Source: JBBIND01 sp037444075 (GTDB lineage: Bacteria; Acidobacteriota; Terriglobia; Bryobacterales; Bryobacteraceae). Taken from it: 26,884 bases of DNA. The notes beneath the pieces are model-generated. The model was not told the origin of the DNA, made no database searches, and saw only the letters and a list, made by a program, of their open reading frames with translations. The stretch spans positions 1 through 26,884 of the forward strand of contig JBBIND010000060.1 in the NCBI GenBank assembly GCA_037444075.1, written 5' to 3'. The position numbers and the translations under genes are program-made. Of the stretch, positions 16,587-23,942 are shown in pieces (within the stretch, counting starts at the first letter, position 1; each line of letters opens with the position of its first letter).

Positions 16587-16868
16587 CTAGCGGCCCACGG
16601 CGAACAGGGTGCTGTCGCTACGCAAGTAGATCCTGCCGTGGGAGATAGCCGGCGAGGCGAGGAACCGTTCTCCCAGGTCGTTTTCGGCCAGCACTTCCGC
16701 CTTGCGGCCCGCCCGCAGCACGAACATCACGCCGGTTTTGCTGAGCATGTAGATCTTACCGTCACCCGCCACCGGGGAGGCGAAAAAGACGCCGTTCAGG
16801 CGCTGCCGCCAGACGGGTTCGCCGGTCGCGGCTTCGGCGCAAGTGACTACGCCGATTTCATTAGCAGC
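16587..16868 (-). pseudogene. C-terminal remnant of a PQQ-type beta-propeller protein
   Basis: About 94 codons encode the last blades of a PQQ/BamB-like propeller: NEIGVVTCAEAATGEPVWR, then FFASPVAGDGKIYMLSKTG, then the ending LASPAISHGRIYLRSDSTLFAVG. Intact relatives are about 400 residues, so roughly three quarters is gone. Upstream of about 16868 the frame no longer reads as propeller. The nearest in-frame start (GTG 16889) lies in the stem of a hairpin downstream of the DUF3501 gene, so this is not a credible gene start. The sequence left is undamaged to its stop codon, which suggests a recent truncation. Confidence 0.8.
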
Positions 16869-16888
16869 TTGAAGAGGTTCACAGGGCA

Positions 16889-16919
16889 CGCCCCCCGGTC
16901 TTACCTCTTGCGGGGGGCG
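16889..16919 (-). terminator. strong GC hairpin downstream of DUF3501 operon
   Basis: A perfect 9-bp inverted repeat, CGCCCCCCG and CGGGGGGCG, has a 13-nt loop and begins 27 nt after the DUF3501 stop. It is well placed to end or stabilise the perR-rbr transcript. There is no T-run, so it may be a Rho-assisted end or a 3'-stabilising stem. Confidence 0.55.
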
Positions 16920-16946
16920 CGACGTGTTGCGAGGGCGGGTGGCTCC

Positions 16947-17516
16947 TCACTTCAGATCTTGGGACAGTTCCTGCAACTGTTCCGTAGTGAGCTCAGCAGT
17001 GTAAGAGTAGGCCGGATGATCCGCGATGATGCGCGCGCCTTGCGCAAAGCGCTCGGCTTGGGAATGGCTCAGCGGGAATTTAACGTACTGCACCGAGCTG
17101 ATGCGGTCCGTCGATATCTGCCGCGTGTCAAAACGCGCCTGAGCCCGTTCTCCGCCGTTCGTTTCCATCCACAGGTGATCTTCAAGGCCCAGCAGCCTGC
17201 GCAGCCAGACAGCACGCAATTCCGGAGTTTCGAATTCGATCAGAAGCGTCGCGGACAGCTCGTCCGGCTCCGGAATCAACTCGTTGTAGGTCTTCACTTC
17301 GTGCGCTATCTCGGCTGGCTTGACGAGGCGCTCGATGCGCATCATCTCCTGAATCTGGTAACGGACGGTCTCGCGGTTTTCAAACAGGAACGTGAGGTGA
17401 TCCCCCACGCGTATTCGCCGCCGGTCCTTGAGCGCCATCATCTTCGGGCGCCAGTTCGGCCGCTCCAGTTCATATTGGGTGATGTCCAGAATCTCTTGAT
17501 GTGTGATCTTCTCCAA
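16947..17516 (-). CDS. DUF3501 family protein
   Basis: The 189-residue soluble protein matches DUF3501 along its length. Landmarks are MEKITHQEILDITQYE, ALKDRRRIRVGDHLTFLFENRETVRYQIQEM, ELIPEPDELSATLLIE, and a C-terminal FPLSHSQAERF followed by DHPAY. The start is a TTG at 17516, since no ATG or GTG lies near the homologous N-terminus and GGAGGAG ends 8 nt upstream. It begins 5 nt after the stop of the Fe-S protein gene, so the two are tightly coupled. The family has no established biochemical function. Its usual companions are a rubrerythrin and a CCG-type Fe-S protein, which suggests a role in peroxide reduction. Confidence 0.9.
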   Translation of the reverse strand: MEKITHQEILDITQYELERPNWRPKMMALKDRRRIRVGDHLTFLFENRETVRYQIQEMMRIERLVKPAEIAHEVKTYNELIPEPDELSATLLIEFETPELRAVWLRRLLGLEDHLWMETNGGERAQARFDTRQISTDRISSVQYVKFPLSHSQAERFAQGARIIADHPAYSYTAELTTEQLQELSQDLK

Positions 17517-17521
17517 ACTCT

Positions 17522-18850
17522 CTACTCCTCCTTCTCCGGCTGCTCCACCGGGTTCGGGAACCCACCGTCCTGATAAGCGCGCGCCAGCACCTGAATCGGG
17601 TGAATGGGCCGCTGCCCGATCATCTGCTGGAACTGCAAGGCCGCCAGCGGGCAATCCGTGGCCATGACGTCCGCTTCCTGCTCCTGCATTTCTTCAAAGG
17701 CTTTCTTGCCGCTCAGCTTGGAGAGCGGGAAGAACTCCTTGCGCATGGCCCAGGTGCCGTCGTGGCCGCAGCACTGCTGCACCAGGCGGACCTCGGCGCC
17801 GGGGATCAGCCGCATCATGTCCCGCGAACGAAAGCCGATGTTCTGCGCCCGAAGGTGGCAGGGAAGGTGATAGGCGATGCGGCCGGGACTCGATTGGAAA
17901 TCCCGGTTGAACTGACCTTCGCGTTTCATCTCGAACAGGAATTCGCACGGGTCCACGGTGGCGGCAGCCACCTCGGCGGCTTCGGGCGTGCCGACGAGTT
18001 CGGCGTATTCCTTGCGCAGCATGTAGGAACAGGTCGGGTTGATGGCCACTACTTTCTTGCCTGCTCTCACGTGCGAGATCAGGGAATCCACATTGTTGCG
18101 GGCCAGTTTCTTCGCCAGGTTGATATCACCCGCCTCGAGCGCCGGCATGCCGCAGCAGTTTTGTTCAGGGCAGCTCAGACTGATGCCGTTGTGCGAAAAA
18201 ACGTCGATCAAATCCTTGCCCAACTGCGGATGGTTGTGGTTCACAAAGCAAGTGGCAAACAACACCGCCTTGCTCGGGTCGCCCGCCGGAGCGGGCTGCT
18301 TGCTCAGCCAGTCCTCAAAGGTCTGGCCATGGAACTCGGGCAGCAGTTTTTCCTTATGAATGCCCAGAAACTGCTCAAGCGCCGCCCGCATCCACGGCTG
18401 CCGGTTGGCCCAATTCGCGAGCCCCGGGGTCAGTCCGCCGATCTTTCCCAATAATTCCGGGCGGGACAGAATGCGGCCGCGCAGTCCTACGCCGTGCTCC
18501 TTGCGGCGCAAGGCATTGGCGCGCATCATCAGCCGGGGGAAATCAAGCTGGAACTCATGGCCGTCATCGGGCGTGTAGGGACACTTGACGTAGCAGATTT
18601 TGCATTGGAAGCAGGTTTCCACTACGTAGTCAGACTCTGCCGCGGTCAGGCTGCGGACATCTCCGTCGTGGCGGTCCACGGCGTCAAACAACGCCGGAAA
18701 GGACGGACACAGATTGAAGCACAGCCGGCAGCCGTGGCAGATCTCGTAGACTCTTTCAAGCTCGCCTGCCAGGGCGGACTTGTCCCAGTAGACGGCTTCA
18801 TTCGGGTTGTAACTTAGGCCCTTGGTAGGGGCGCCTTTGATGATGGACAT
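17522..18850 (-). CDS. CCG-domain / double [4Fe-4S] oxidoreductase (HdrD/GlpC-like)
   Basis: The 442-residue electron-transfer protein has two ferredoxin-type clusters: C38/C41/C44/C48 in CHGCRLCFNLCP and C80/C83/C86/C90 in CFQCKICYVKCP. Two cysteine-rich CCG domains follow. The first has C201, C227, C232-C233 and C274; the second has C302, C331, C360-C361 and the later CPLAA cysteine. The layout is that of HdrD, GlpC and glycolate-oxidase Fe-S subunits, which pass electrons to disulfides or quinones. It sits between rubrerythrin and DUF3501 in an operon under perR, so it may deliver electrons to rubrerythrin, which lacks a rubredoxin domain. That role is inference. The start is ATG 18850, just after GGAGG. 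Confidence 0.9.
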   Translation of the reverse strand: MSIIKGAPTKGLSYNPNEAVYWDKSALAGELERVYEICHGCRLCFNLCPSFPALFDAVDRHDGDVRSLTAAESDYVVETCFQCKICYVKCPYTPDDGHEFQLDFPRLMMRANALRRKEHGVGLRGRILSRPELLGKIGGLTPGLANWANRQPWMRAALEQFLGIHKEKLLPEFHGQTFEDWLSKQPAPAGDPSKAVLFATCFVNHNHPQLGKDLIDVFSHNGISLSCPEQNCCGMPALEAGDINLAKKLARNNVDSLISHVRAGKKVVAINPTCSYMLRKEYAELVGTPEAAEVAAATVDPCEFLFEMKREGQFNRDFQSSPGRIAYHLPCHLRAQNIGFRSRDMMRLIPGAEVRLVQQCCGHDGTWAMRKEFFPLSKLSGKKAFEEMQEQEADVMATDCPLAALQFQQMIGQRPIHPIQVLARAYQDGGFPNPVEQPEKEE

Positions 18851-18900
18851 AGGGCCTCCGGTGTGGCGGGATGGACCAGCCATCCCGCCGCCACTCGAAA

Positions 18901-19320
18901 TCAGCTGATGCTATCCAAGCCTTGGGTGAAGCGGCCGGCGTGAGATTTCTCGGCCTTGGCCAGAGTCTCAAACCAGTCGGCGATTTCCGCGAAACCCTCG
19001 TCACGGGCTGTTTTGGCCATGCCGGGATACATGTCAGTGTACTCGTGCGTTTCACCCGCGATGGCCGCCTTCAGGTTGTCCGCGGTTTCGCCGATGGGCA
19101 GGTCCGTGGCCGGGTCGCCCACCTTCTTCAGGTAGTCCAGGTGGCCATGAGCGTGACCGGTCTCCCCCTCAGCCGTATCGCGAAACAGCCCGGCGATATC
19201 CGAGTACCCCTCCACGTCCGCTTGTTTGGCGAAGTACAGGTAACGCCGATTGGCCTGCGATTCGCCGGCGAAAGCGTACTTCAGATTCTCGTGTGTTTTA
19301 CTTCCTTTGAGTGTTGCCAT
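18901..19320 (-). CDS. rbr: rubrerythrin, diiron peroxidase without rubredoxin domain
   Basis: Rubrerythrin reduces hydrogen peroxide to water in the cytosol. The 139-residue four-helix protein has the diiron ligands in two repeats: E20 in AFAGESQANRRY, E53 and H56 in EGETGHAHGH, E90/E93 in AGETHEY, and E124 and H127 in AEKSHAGRF. The C-terminal rubredoxin domain of classic rubrerythrin is absent, so an external electron donor is needed. The following Fe-S protein is an obvious candidate. GAGGAG precedes the ATG at 19320 by 7 nt. It is 22 nt downstream of perR and probably in the same peroxide-induced transcript. Confidence 0.95.
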   Translation of the reverse strand: MATLKGSKTHENLKYAFAGESQANRRYLYFAKQADVEGYSDIAGLFRDTAEGETGHAHGHLDYLKKVGDPATDLPIGETADNLKAAIAGETHEYTDMYPGMAKTARDEGFAEIADWFETLAKAEKSHAGRFTQGLDSIS

Positions 19321-19342
19321 AAGTTGTCTCCTCTCTTCAGCC

Positions 19343-19831
19343 TTAGTTTTGATTTGAAAGCTCTTCGCGGGAGGCGCACTCCGCGCACAAACCCCATAAG
19401 TCCACCCGGTAGCGTTCGGCCTGGAAGCCGCCCGGTAACCTGCCGGGCACCTGGACCGGGTCCAGGATGCCGGATGGCAAGTCATCAATATTCATGCAAC
19501 TCCGGCAGACGAGATGGTCGTGCCTGGTCAGGTTGGCGTCCAGCCGCAAACTGTCGTGACGGGCCCCCACCGGCCGGATCAGCCCAGCCTCAACGAAAGT
19601 ATGAATGCTTTTATAGACGGTAGCCAGAGAAATCGTCGGCATGCGCCGCCGAACCCGTTCGTATACGGCTTCCGGAGTGGGATGTTTCTCGCTTTCCGCC
19701 AGAATGCGGTAGATCATCAACCGCTGCGGAGTGACGGCCAAGCCAAGCTCGCGGCATTTCTCCCGGAACCAGGCGAGACGTTGCTTCAAGACCTCGCCGA
19801 AAGCCGGGGGTTGGCTGGTTCCCCTCTGCAT
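19343..19831 (-). CDS. perR: PerR-type peroxide-sensing repressor (Fur superfamily)
   Basis: PerR represses peroxide-defence genes until its bound iron catalyses oxidation of its own histidines. The 162-residue protein has a winged helix (about 25-90, with TPQRLMIYRIL and TISLATVYKSI). A zinc site is formed by C109, C112, C149 and C152. Hand alignment to Bacillus subtilis PerR places all five regulatory ligands: H50, D98, H104, H106 and D117. D117, at the PerR D104 position, is the residue that separates PerR from Fur (Glu). The ATG at 19831 is where transcription is expected to begin, and no ribosome-binding site precedes it. An autoregulated operon with rubrerythrin is inferred. Confidence 0.9.
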   Translation of the reverse strand: MQRGTSQPPAFGEVLKQRLAWFREKCRELGLAVTPQRLMIYRILAESEKHPTPEAVYERVRRRMPTISLATVYKSIHTFVEAGLIRPVGARHDSLRLDANLTRHDHLVCRSCMNIDDLPSGILDPVQVPGRLPGGFQAERYRVDLWGLCAECASREELSNQN

Positions 19832-19837
19832 GCAGCT

Positions 19838-19866
19838 ATTATAGGATAATAATTATCCTTAGTCAA
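19838..19866 (-). promoter_or_regulatory. promoter of the perR-rubrerythrin operon
   Basis: On the minus strand TTGACT (19866-19861) and TATAAT (19843-19838) are exactly 17 nt apart, one base from the sigma-70 consensus. The last T of the -10 is 6 nt before the perR ATG. Start of transcription is therefore predicted at the A of the ATG, giving a leaderless mRNA. The promoter overlaps the 3' end of the upstream mntR-like gene. Confidence 0.8.
19843..19859. promoter_or_regulatory. PerR box operator within the perR promoter
   Basis: AGGATAATAATTATCCT is a perfect 8-1-8 palindrome. Its core closely matches the Bacillus PerR box TTATAATNATTATAA. It fills the 17-nt gap between the -35 and -10, so a bound repressor would exclude RNA polymerase. 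It includes the stop codon region of the mntR-like gene. Confidence 0.82.
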
Positions 19867-20542
19867 TGATTTTCCGGTGCGTAGAGTTGTCCTGGGCGAC
19901 CCAGATCCGCGCGGCGGCCGGCAGCCCCAACTGCACCGTCCCGCCCTGGACCTCGAGGCTCAACGTCTGGTCGTAGTTCCTGGCCAGGACGCGCAAGCGT
20001 GCCGCCGGCCGCAACCCCAGCCCGTCCAGGTATTCCAGCAGATCGCGGTCGCGCTCATACACGCTGGCTATCCGCAGCGCTTCACCTTCGCGGGCTTCTT
20101 CGAGCGGTTTCCAGCCGCGGCTGCGGCGCTGCTCCGGGCTGTCGATTCCGATCAGGTTGCCGTGGGGGCAGGCCGGACCCGGACCCAGTTTTTCGACCAG
20201 CCGCCGTTCGAAATCGGCTGAGACGGCGTGCTCCAACTGCTCGGCTTCCTCGTGGACTTTGTACCACTCCATGCCGAAGATTTCGGTGAGCATGCGCTCG
20301 ATGAGGTGGTGGCGGAACAGCAGCCGCTCGGCGATTTGGCGGCCCTCGCCGGTGAGCTGGATTTGCCCGGATTTCGAACTCGTGATCAGCTTGTCGCGTT
20401 TCAAGCGCCGCACGGCCATGGTGACGGCGGGAGCGCTTACCTTCAAGCGCCGGGCGAGCGTGGCGGCAATAACGGTTTTTCCTTCCGCCTCAGCCTCGGC
20501 GATGGTCTTGAGGTAGTTTTCCTTGGAGACGGTGATCTTCAC
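19859..20542 (-). CDS. DtxR/MntR-family metal-dependent regulator
   Basis: The 227-residue repressor has a winged helix (about 5-65), an iron-dependent repressor dimerisation domain (about 66-140) and a C-terminal FeoA/SH3-like domain (about 150-225). Hand alignment gives H78, E82, H97, E104 and H105 as metal ligands. E101 takes the place of Cys102 of DtxR, as in manganese-sensing MntR. The MntR D8 and E11 positions are instead N9 and K12, so metal choice is unclear. The start is a GTG at 20542 (MKITVSKENYLKTI). It is upstream of and co-directional with perR, and its stop codon lies within the perR promoter. Targets are not visible. Confidence 0.88.
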   Translation of the reverse strand: MKITVSKENYLKTIAEAEAEGKTVIAATLARRLKVSAPAVTMAVRRLKRDKLITSSKSGQIQLTGEGRQIAERLLFRHHLIERMLTEIFGMEWYKVHEEAEQLEHAVSADFERRLVEKLGPGPACPHGNLIGIDSPEQRRSRGWKPLEEAREGEALRIASVYERDRDLLEYLDGLGLRPAARLRVLARNYDQTLSLEVQGGTVQLGLPAAARIWVAQDNSTHRKIID

Positions 20543-20591
20543 CTGTCCAGTGATTGTATCCTGTTCGCTGTCCTGCTATGCTCACTGACTT

Positions 20592-22196
20592 ATGAAGGTA
20601 ATTCGCGGCTGCATCCTCACCTTCCTGCTGCTTACGGTTGCCGTTGCGCAGGACAAGGCCGATCTGTCGATGATCCACCGGATCAAGGCAGAGGCTTTTC
20701 AGAACAGCAAGATCATGGAGCACGTCTTCTTCCTGACAGACGTGCACGGGCCGAGACTGACGAATTCCCCCGGCTACCGTTCTTCCGGCGAGTGGAGTGT
20801 GAAACGGCTGGCGGAGTACGGGCTGGTCAACGCACGGCTGGAAAAATGGGGCCCCTTTGGGCGGGGCTGGTCGCATTCCCGCTTTTCGGCCCACATGCTG
20901 GAGCCGCAGTACTCCACGCTCATCGGATTCCCCCTGGCCTGGTCTCCCGGAACGGAAGGTCCGGTGACCGCCGAAGTGGTGCATGCGGTGATGCGCACGG
21001 AAGAGGATCTGAACAGGCATAAAGGCAAACTGCAGGGGAAGATCGTGATGATTGATCCGCCCCGCTCGCTCGAAATGGTCACGGCTGCCCCGGGACGGCG
21101 GCTGAGCGAGACGGAACTGCAGGCACTATGGATGGCGCCGGACCCTTCGCCGCGGCGCCCGATGGCCGGGCCTCCCATGTTGGGTCCGATGCCTCCCACG
21201 CCGTCTCCCGCCCCACAGATGCAGGACTTCCGGAAGCTGACCGCGCGCCGCAACCAGTTTCTTAAGGATGAAGGCGTCGTGGCTGTCTTGACGACAGGCT
21301 ACCGGGGCGACGGAGGCACGGTGTTCGCCACCTCCGGAGGATCGCGGGACGCCAAGGAGCCCACTCCGCCGCCGATGGCTGCGATCGCCGGCGAGCACTA
21401 CAACCGCATCGTGCGGCTACTCGAGAACAAGGTTCCCGTTCGTGTCGAACTCGACATCCGGGCGGCGTTCCACGATGAAACGCTCGATTCCTTCAACGTG
21501 ATCGCAGAGATTCCTGGCCACTCCAAGAAGGACGAAGTGGTCATACTGGGCGCTCACCTGGATTCCTGGCACGCTGCCACCGGCGCCACGGACAATGCTT
21601 CCGGCTGCGCCGTCGTCATTGAAGCCGTGCGCATCCTGCAGGCGCTTGAGGTCAAGATGGACCGGACCGTTCGCGTCGCCCTGTGGGGAGGCGAGGAGCA
21701 AGGGTTGCTCGGCTCGCGGGCTTACGTCAGGGACACGTTCGCCGACCCCGACACCATGCAACTCAAACCGGCGCATGCTCAGGTGGCCGCCTATTACAAC
21801 TACGACAACGGCGGCGGCAAGATCCGCGGCATCTATCTTCAGAACAACGACATGCTGCGGGAAACGTTCGAAGCCTGGATGGCGCCGTTTAAAGATCTGG
21901 GCGCCTCAACGGTTACCATCCGCAACACCAGCGGGACGGACCATCTGGCCTTTGACGCCGTCGGCTTGCCCGGTTTTCAATTCATCCAGGACCCGCTCGA
22001 GTACTCCACGCGGACGCACCATTCCAACATGGATGTCTACGACAGGATTCAGCCGGGCGACCTGATGCAGTCGGCTGTCATCATGGCCTCTTTTGCCTAC
22101 CACACCGCAACGCGGCGCGATTTGCTCCCGCGCAAGCCGCTGCCTAAGCCGAGGGTGCGGCCGCAGGAGAAGAAGGCTGCCTCTCCGGCTTCATAG
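20592..22196 (+). CDS. secreted M28-family zinc peptidase
   Basis: The 534-residue protein has a signal peptide (about 1-19, ending AVA before Q20). After a region with a PA-like insert, the M28 catalytic domain carries the two-zinc motifs HLDSWHAATGATDNASG, WGGEEQGLLGS and the terminal TRTHHSNMDVYD, plus SGTDHLAFD. These supply the His/Asp/Glu ligands of aminopeptidases such as PSMA and aminopeptidase S. It probably trims peptides in the periplasm or outside the cell. It has a Pro/Met-rich stretch near residues 180-205 (RRPMAGPPMLGPMPPTPSPAP). It is divergent from the mntR-like gene with only 49 bp between them. Substrate preference cannot be read. Confidence 0.92.
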   Translation: MKVIRGCILTFLLLTVAVAQDKADLSMIHRIKAEAFQNSKIMEHVFFLTDVHGPRLTNSPGYRSSGEWSVKRLAEYGLVNARLEKWGPFGRGWSHSRFSAHMLEPQYSTLIGFPLAWSPGTEGPVTAEVVHAVMRTEEDLNRHKGKLQGKIVMIDPPRSLEMVTAAPGRRLSETELQALWMAPDPSPRRPMAGPPMLGPMPPTPSPAPQMQDFRKLTARRNQFLKDEGVVAVLTTGYRGDGGTVFATSGGSRDAKEPTPPPMAAIAGEHYNRIVRLLENKVPVRVELDIRAAFHDETLDSFNVIAEIPGHSKKDEVVILGAHLDSWHAATGATDNASGCAVVIEAVRILQALEVKMDRTVRVALWGGEEQGLLGSRAYVRDTFADPDTMQLKPAHAQVAAYYNYDNGGGKIRGIYLQNNDMLRETFEAWMAPFKDLGASTVTIRNTSGTDHLAFDAVGLPGFQFIQDPLEYSTRTHHSNMDVYDRIQPGDLMQSAVIMASFAYHTATRRDLLPRKPLPKPRVRPQEKKAASPAS

Positions 22197-22222
22197 ACAC
22201 TCTGGAGGAAAGGAGGACGCCC

Positions 22223-22279
22223 ATGGCCTGCAAGACGCCCAAGAAGAAGGCCCCGAAGAAGCCCACTAAGGGCAAGTAA
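22223..22279 (+). CDS. lysine-rich 18-residue microprotein
   Basis: ATG 22223 to TAA 22279 encodes MACKTPKKKAPKKPTKGK: 8 lysines, 3 prolines, one cysteine and no acidic residue. A GGAGG site (22212-22216) is 6 nt from the ATG, and a second GGAGG lies just before it. This is one of the best ribosome-binding regions in the window. It starts 26 nt after the M28 peptidase stop and before a hairpin, so it is likely cotranscribed with the peptidase. The composition recalls histone-H1-like tails and suggests nucleic-acid or ribosome binding, but no family is recognised. A chance ORF cannot be ruled out. Confidence 0.6.
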   Translation: MACKTPKKKAPKKPTKGK

Positions 22280-22290
22280 GCTGAGACAAT

Positions 22291-22313
22291 GCGCTCGCTG
22301 CTTAGCGGAGCGC
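22291..22313. terminator. hairpin between microprotein gene and glpD
   Basis: GCGCTCGCT pairs with AGC-G-GAGCGC around a GCTT loop, with one bulged base. The stem lies 12 nt after the microprotein stop and overlaps the glpD stop codon. It is placed to end both convergent transcripts, but no T-run is present. Confidence 0.45.
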
Positions 22314-23942
22314 TTCCGATGACAGATTTTGCGCGGCTCCGGCGGAATTCGCCGCCGGAGCTGCAACTTCCCGCGTCAGCCTGATCTCTTCCTCCACCCT
22401 GCCGGAATCCCAGTCGAGTAACCGGGCCATCTCAAGCGCTACGGGACGGAGACTCTCGGCAGTGGTCCGCGTCTGATAGCCGTCGTAGCTTGAAACCAGG
22501 GCGAAATCAGACAGGCGCTGCGCCATTTCGTGCGAGACGGCGAACCGCAGCCTCGCCGTTTCCAGCCTGGACATTCCCTCGGGCGCTTCTCCCGGAAGCT
22601 GCTGCCACAAAGCGCCGGCCAGGTTTCCATACGTCTTGAGGGCTTCGGCCGCTTCCTCGCGCTCCAGCCCGTATTGGGCGGCCACGGCGCCGGTGGAGTG
22701 CAACAACTCGGCCAGGCGCTCCCGCGAGTTGCCGCCTATGGGCGTGGCCTGTGTTCGGCACCGGCCGGCCAACGAAGGCGCCAACGCCTCGCACAGCAGG
22801 TCCACCGCCTGTTCGCACATGGCCCGGTAGGTGGTGTACTTGCCGCCCGCTATGTGAACAATGCCCTCCTGGTCCTTCCAAATGCGGTGTTCGCGGCTGG
22901 TGGCTGTGGCGGAGGCCGATTCCTCCTGAATCAGGGGCCGCAGCGAGCTATAAGCCGCTAACGGGACGGGTGGCGCGCTGTCAGGGAATAGTTCCCGCAC
23001 GCCTTGAAGCAGATAGGCGCTCTCAGCCCGGGAAATGCGCACGTCTTCCGGCCCGGCGCTATGGTCGGCGTCCGTTGTGCCCACCAGAGAATACTGCTTG
23101 CCGGGGCCCCAGGGGATGATGAACAGGATGCGCCCGTCTTTCAGGAAATGGGCTATGGCCTGGCCGGCCTGTCCCAGCCTTGGCAGGATGAGATGGGAGC
23201 CGCGCACCAGCCTGATAGGAGCGGCTTTCTGCCAGGGGCCGGTGGCATCCACGAGATGCCTGGTACGCACTTGCAAGTGGCGGCCACTCAACTCATCCGT
23301 CACTTCCACTTCGAAGACGTCTCCCGTTCGTTTCCAGCCGGTGGCGTAGAGGTAGTTGGCGGCCACCACGCCCATCCGGGCGGCGTCAAAGATGTTTTCG
23401 AGAACCAGCCGGGCCGAGTGCACCTGGCAGTCGTAGTAAATGCCCGCTGCCGATAGCCCACGCCGGTTCAAACCGGGCTCAACACGCGCCACTTCCCCCG
23501 CGGACAGATGCTTCCAAGGCTGAATACGGTGGTTCCCCGCCAGAACGTCATAGAGCCACAAGCCGCAACCGTAAAATGCCCGGGAGAGGTTCCCATAGAA
23601 GGGAATCAGAAACGGTAGAGGCTCAACCAGGTGGGGGGCGGTGCTCAACAGCACGTCGCGCTCCCGCAACGCTTCGCGGACGAGTTTCAGCTCCAACCGC
23701 TTGAGATACCGCAACCCGCCGTGGATGAGCTGCGAGTTCTTGCCGCTGGGTCCAGTGGCGAAATGGTGCCGGTCAATCAGGGAGATACGCAGCCTCATTC
23801 CAGCCTGCTGAGCGCGCAAGGCCAGGTCTCGTGCCACGCCTGCCCCATTAATGCCCCCACCCAGGATGAGCACGTCCGAGCATCCTTGGCCGAGTTGCTC
23901 CAGATTGCGTTGGCGGCTGTCGGGCTGGAAGGCAGGGTTCAT
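22302..23942 (-). CDS. glpD: aerobic glycerol-3-phosphate dehydrogenase
   Basis: This FAD enzyme oxidises glycerol 3-phosphate to dihydroxyacetone phosphate and passes electrons to the quinone pool at the inner membrane. The 546-residue protein is full length, with the FAD motif GGGINGAGVARD from residue 28 and the family motif SQLIHGGLRYL. It also has IPWGPGKQYSLVGTTDAD and AGGKYTTYRAMCEQAVD, and the C-terminal alpha-helical domain. Its ATG overlaps the plsC TGA by 4 nt (ATGA) and no Shine-Dalgarno sequence is seen, so it is probably translated by coupling. No glpK or glpF is nearby, which points to phospholipid glycerol rather than glycerol uptake. Confidence 0.95.
   Translation of the reverse strand: MNPAFQPDSRQRNLEQLGQGCSDVLILGGGINGAGVARDLALRAQQAGMRLRISLIDRHHFATGPSGKNSQLIHGGLRYLKRLELKLVREALRERDVLLSTAPHLVEPLPFLIPFYGNLSRAFYGCGLWLYDVLAGNHRIQPWKHLSAGEVARVEPGLNRRGLSAAGIYYDCQVHSARLVLENIFDAARMGVVAANYLYATGWKRTGDVFEVEVTDELSGRHLQVRTRHLVDATGPWQKAAPIRLVRGSHLILPRLGQAGQAIAHFLKDGRILFIIPWGPGKQYSLVGTTDADHSAGPEDVRISRAESAYLLQGVRELFPDSAPPVPLAAYSSLRPLIQEESASATATSREHRIWKDQEGIVHIAGGKYTTYRAMCEQAVDLLCEALAPSLAGRCRTQATPIGGNSRERLAELLHSTGAVAAQYGLEREEAAEALKTYGNLAGALWQQLPGEAPEGMSRLETARLRFAVSHEMAQRLSDFALVSSYDGYQTRTTAESLRPVALEMARLLDWDSGRVEEEIRLTREVAAPAANSAGAAQNLSSEALR

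Noticed and set aside
16485..17573. 362-codon open frame on the plus strand across the propeller remnant and DUF3501
   Set aside because: It runs antisense to DUF3501 and the propeller stump, has no recognisable domain and shows the composition of a reverse-frame shadow in GC-rich DNA.
20553..20582. Possible promoters in the 49-bp spacer between mntR-like and M28 genes (TACAAT on minus; TTGTAT-N16-TATGCT on plus)
   Set aside because: The minus-strand box lacks a -35 and the plus-strand pair is a poor match, so they were not listed as features.
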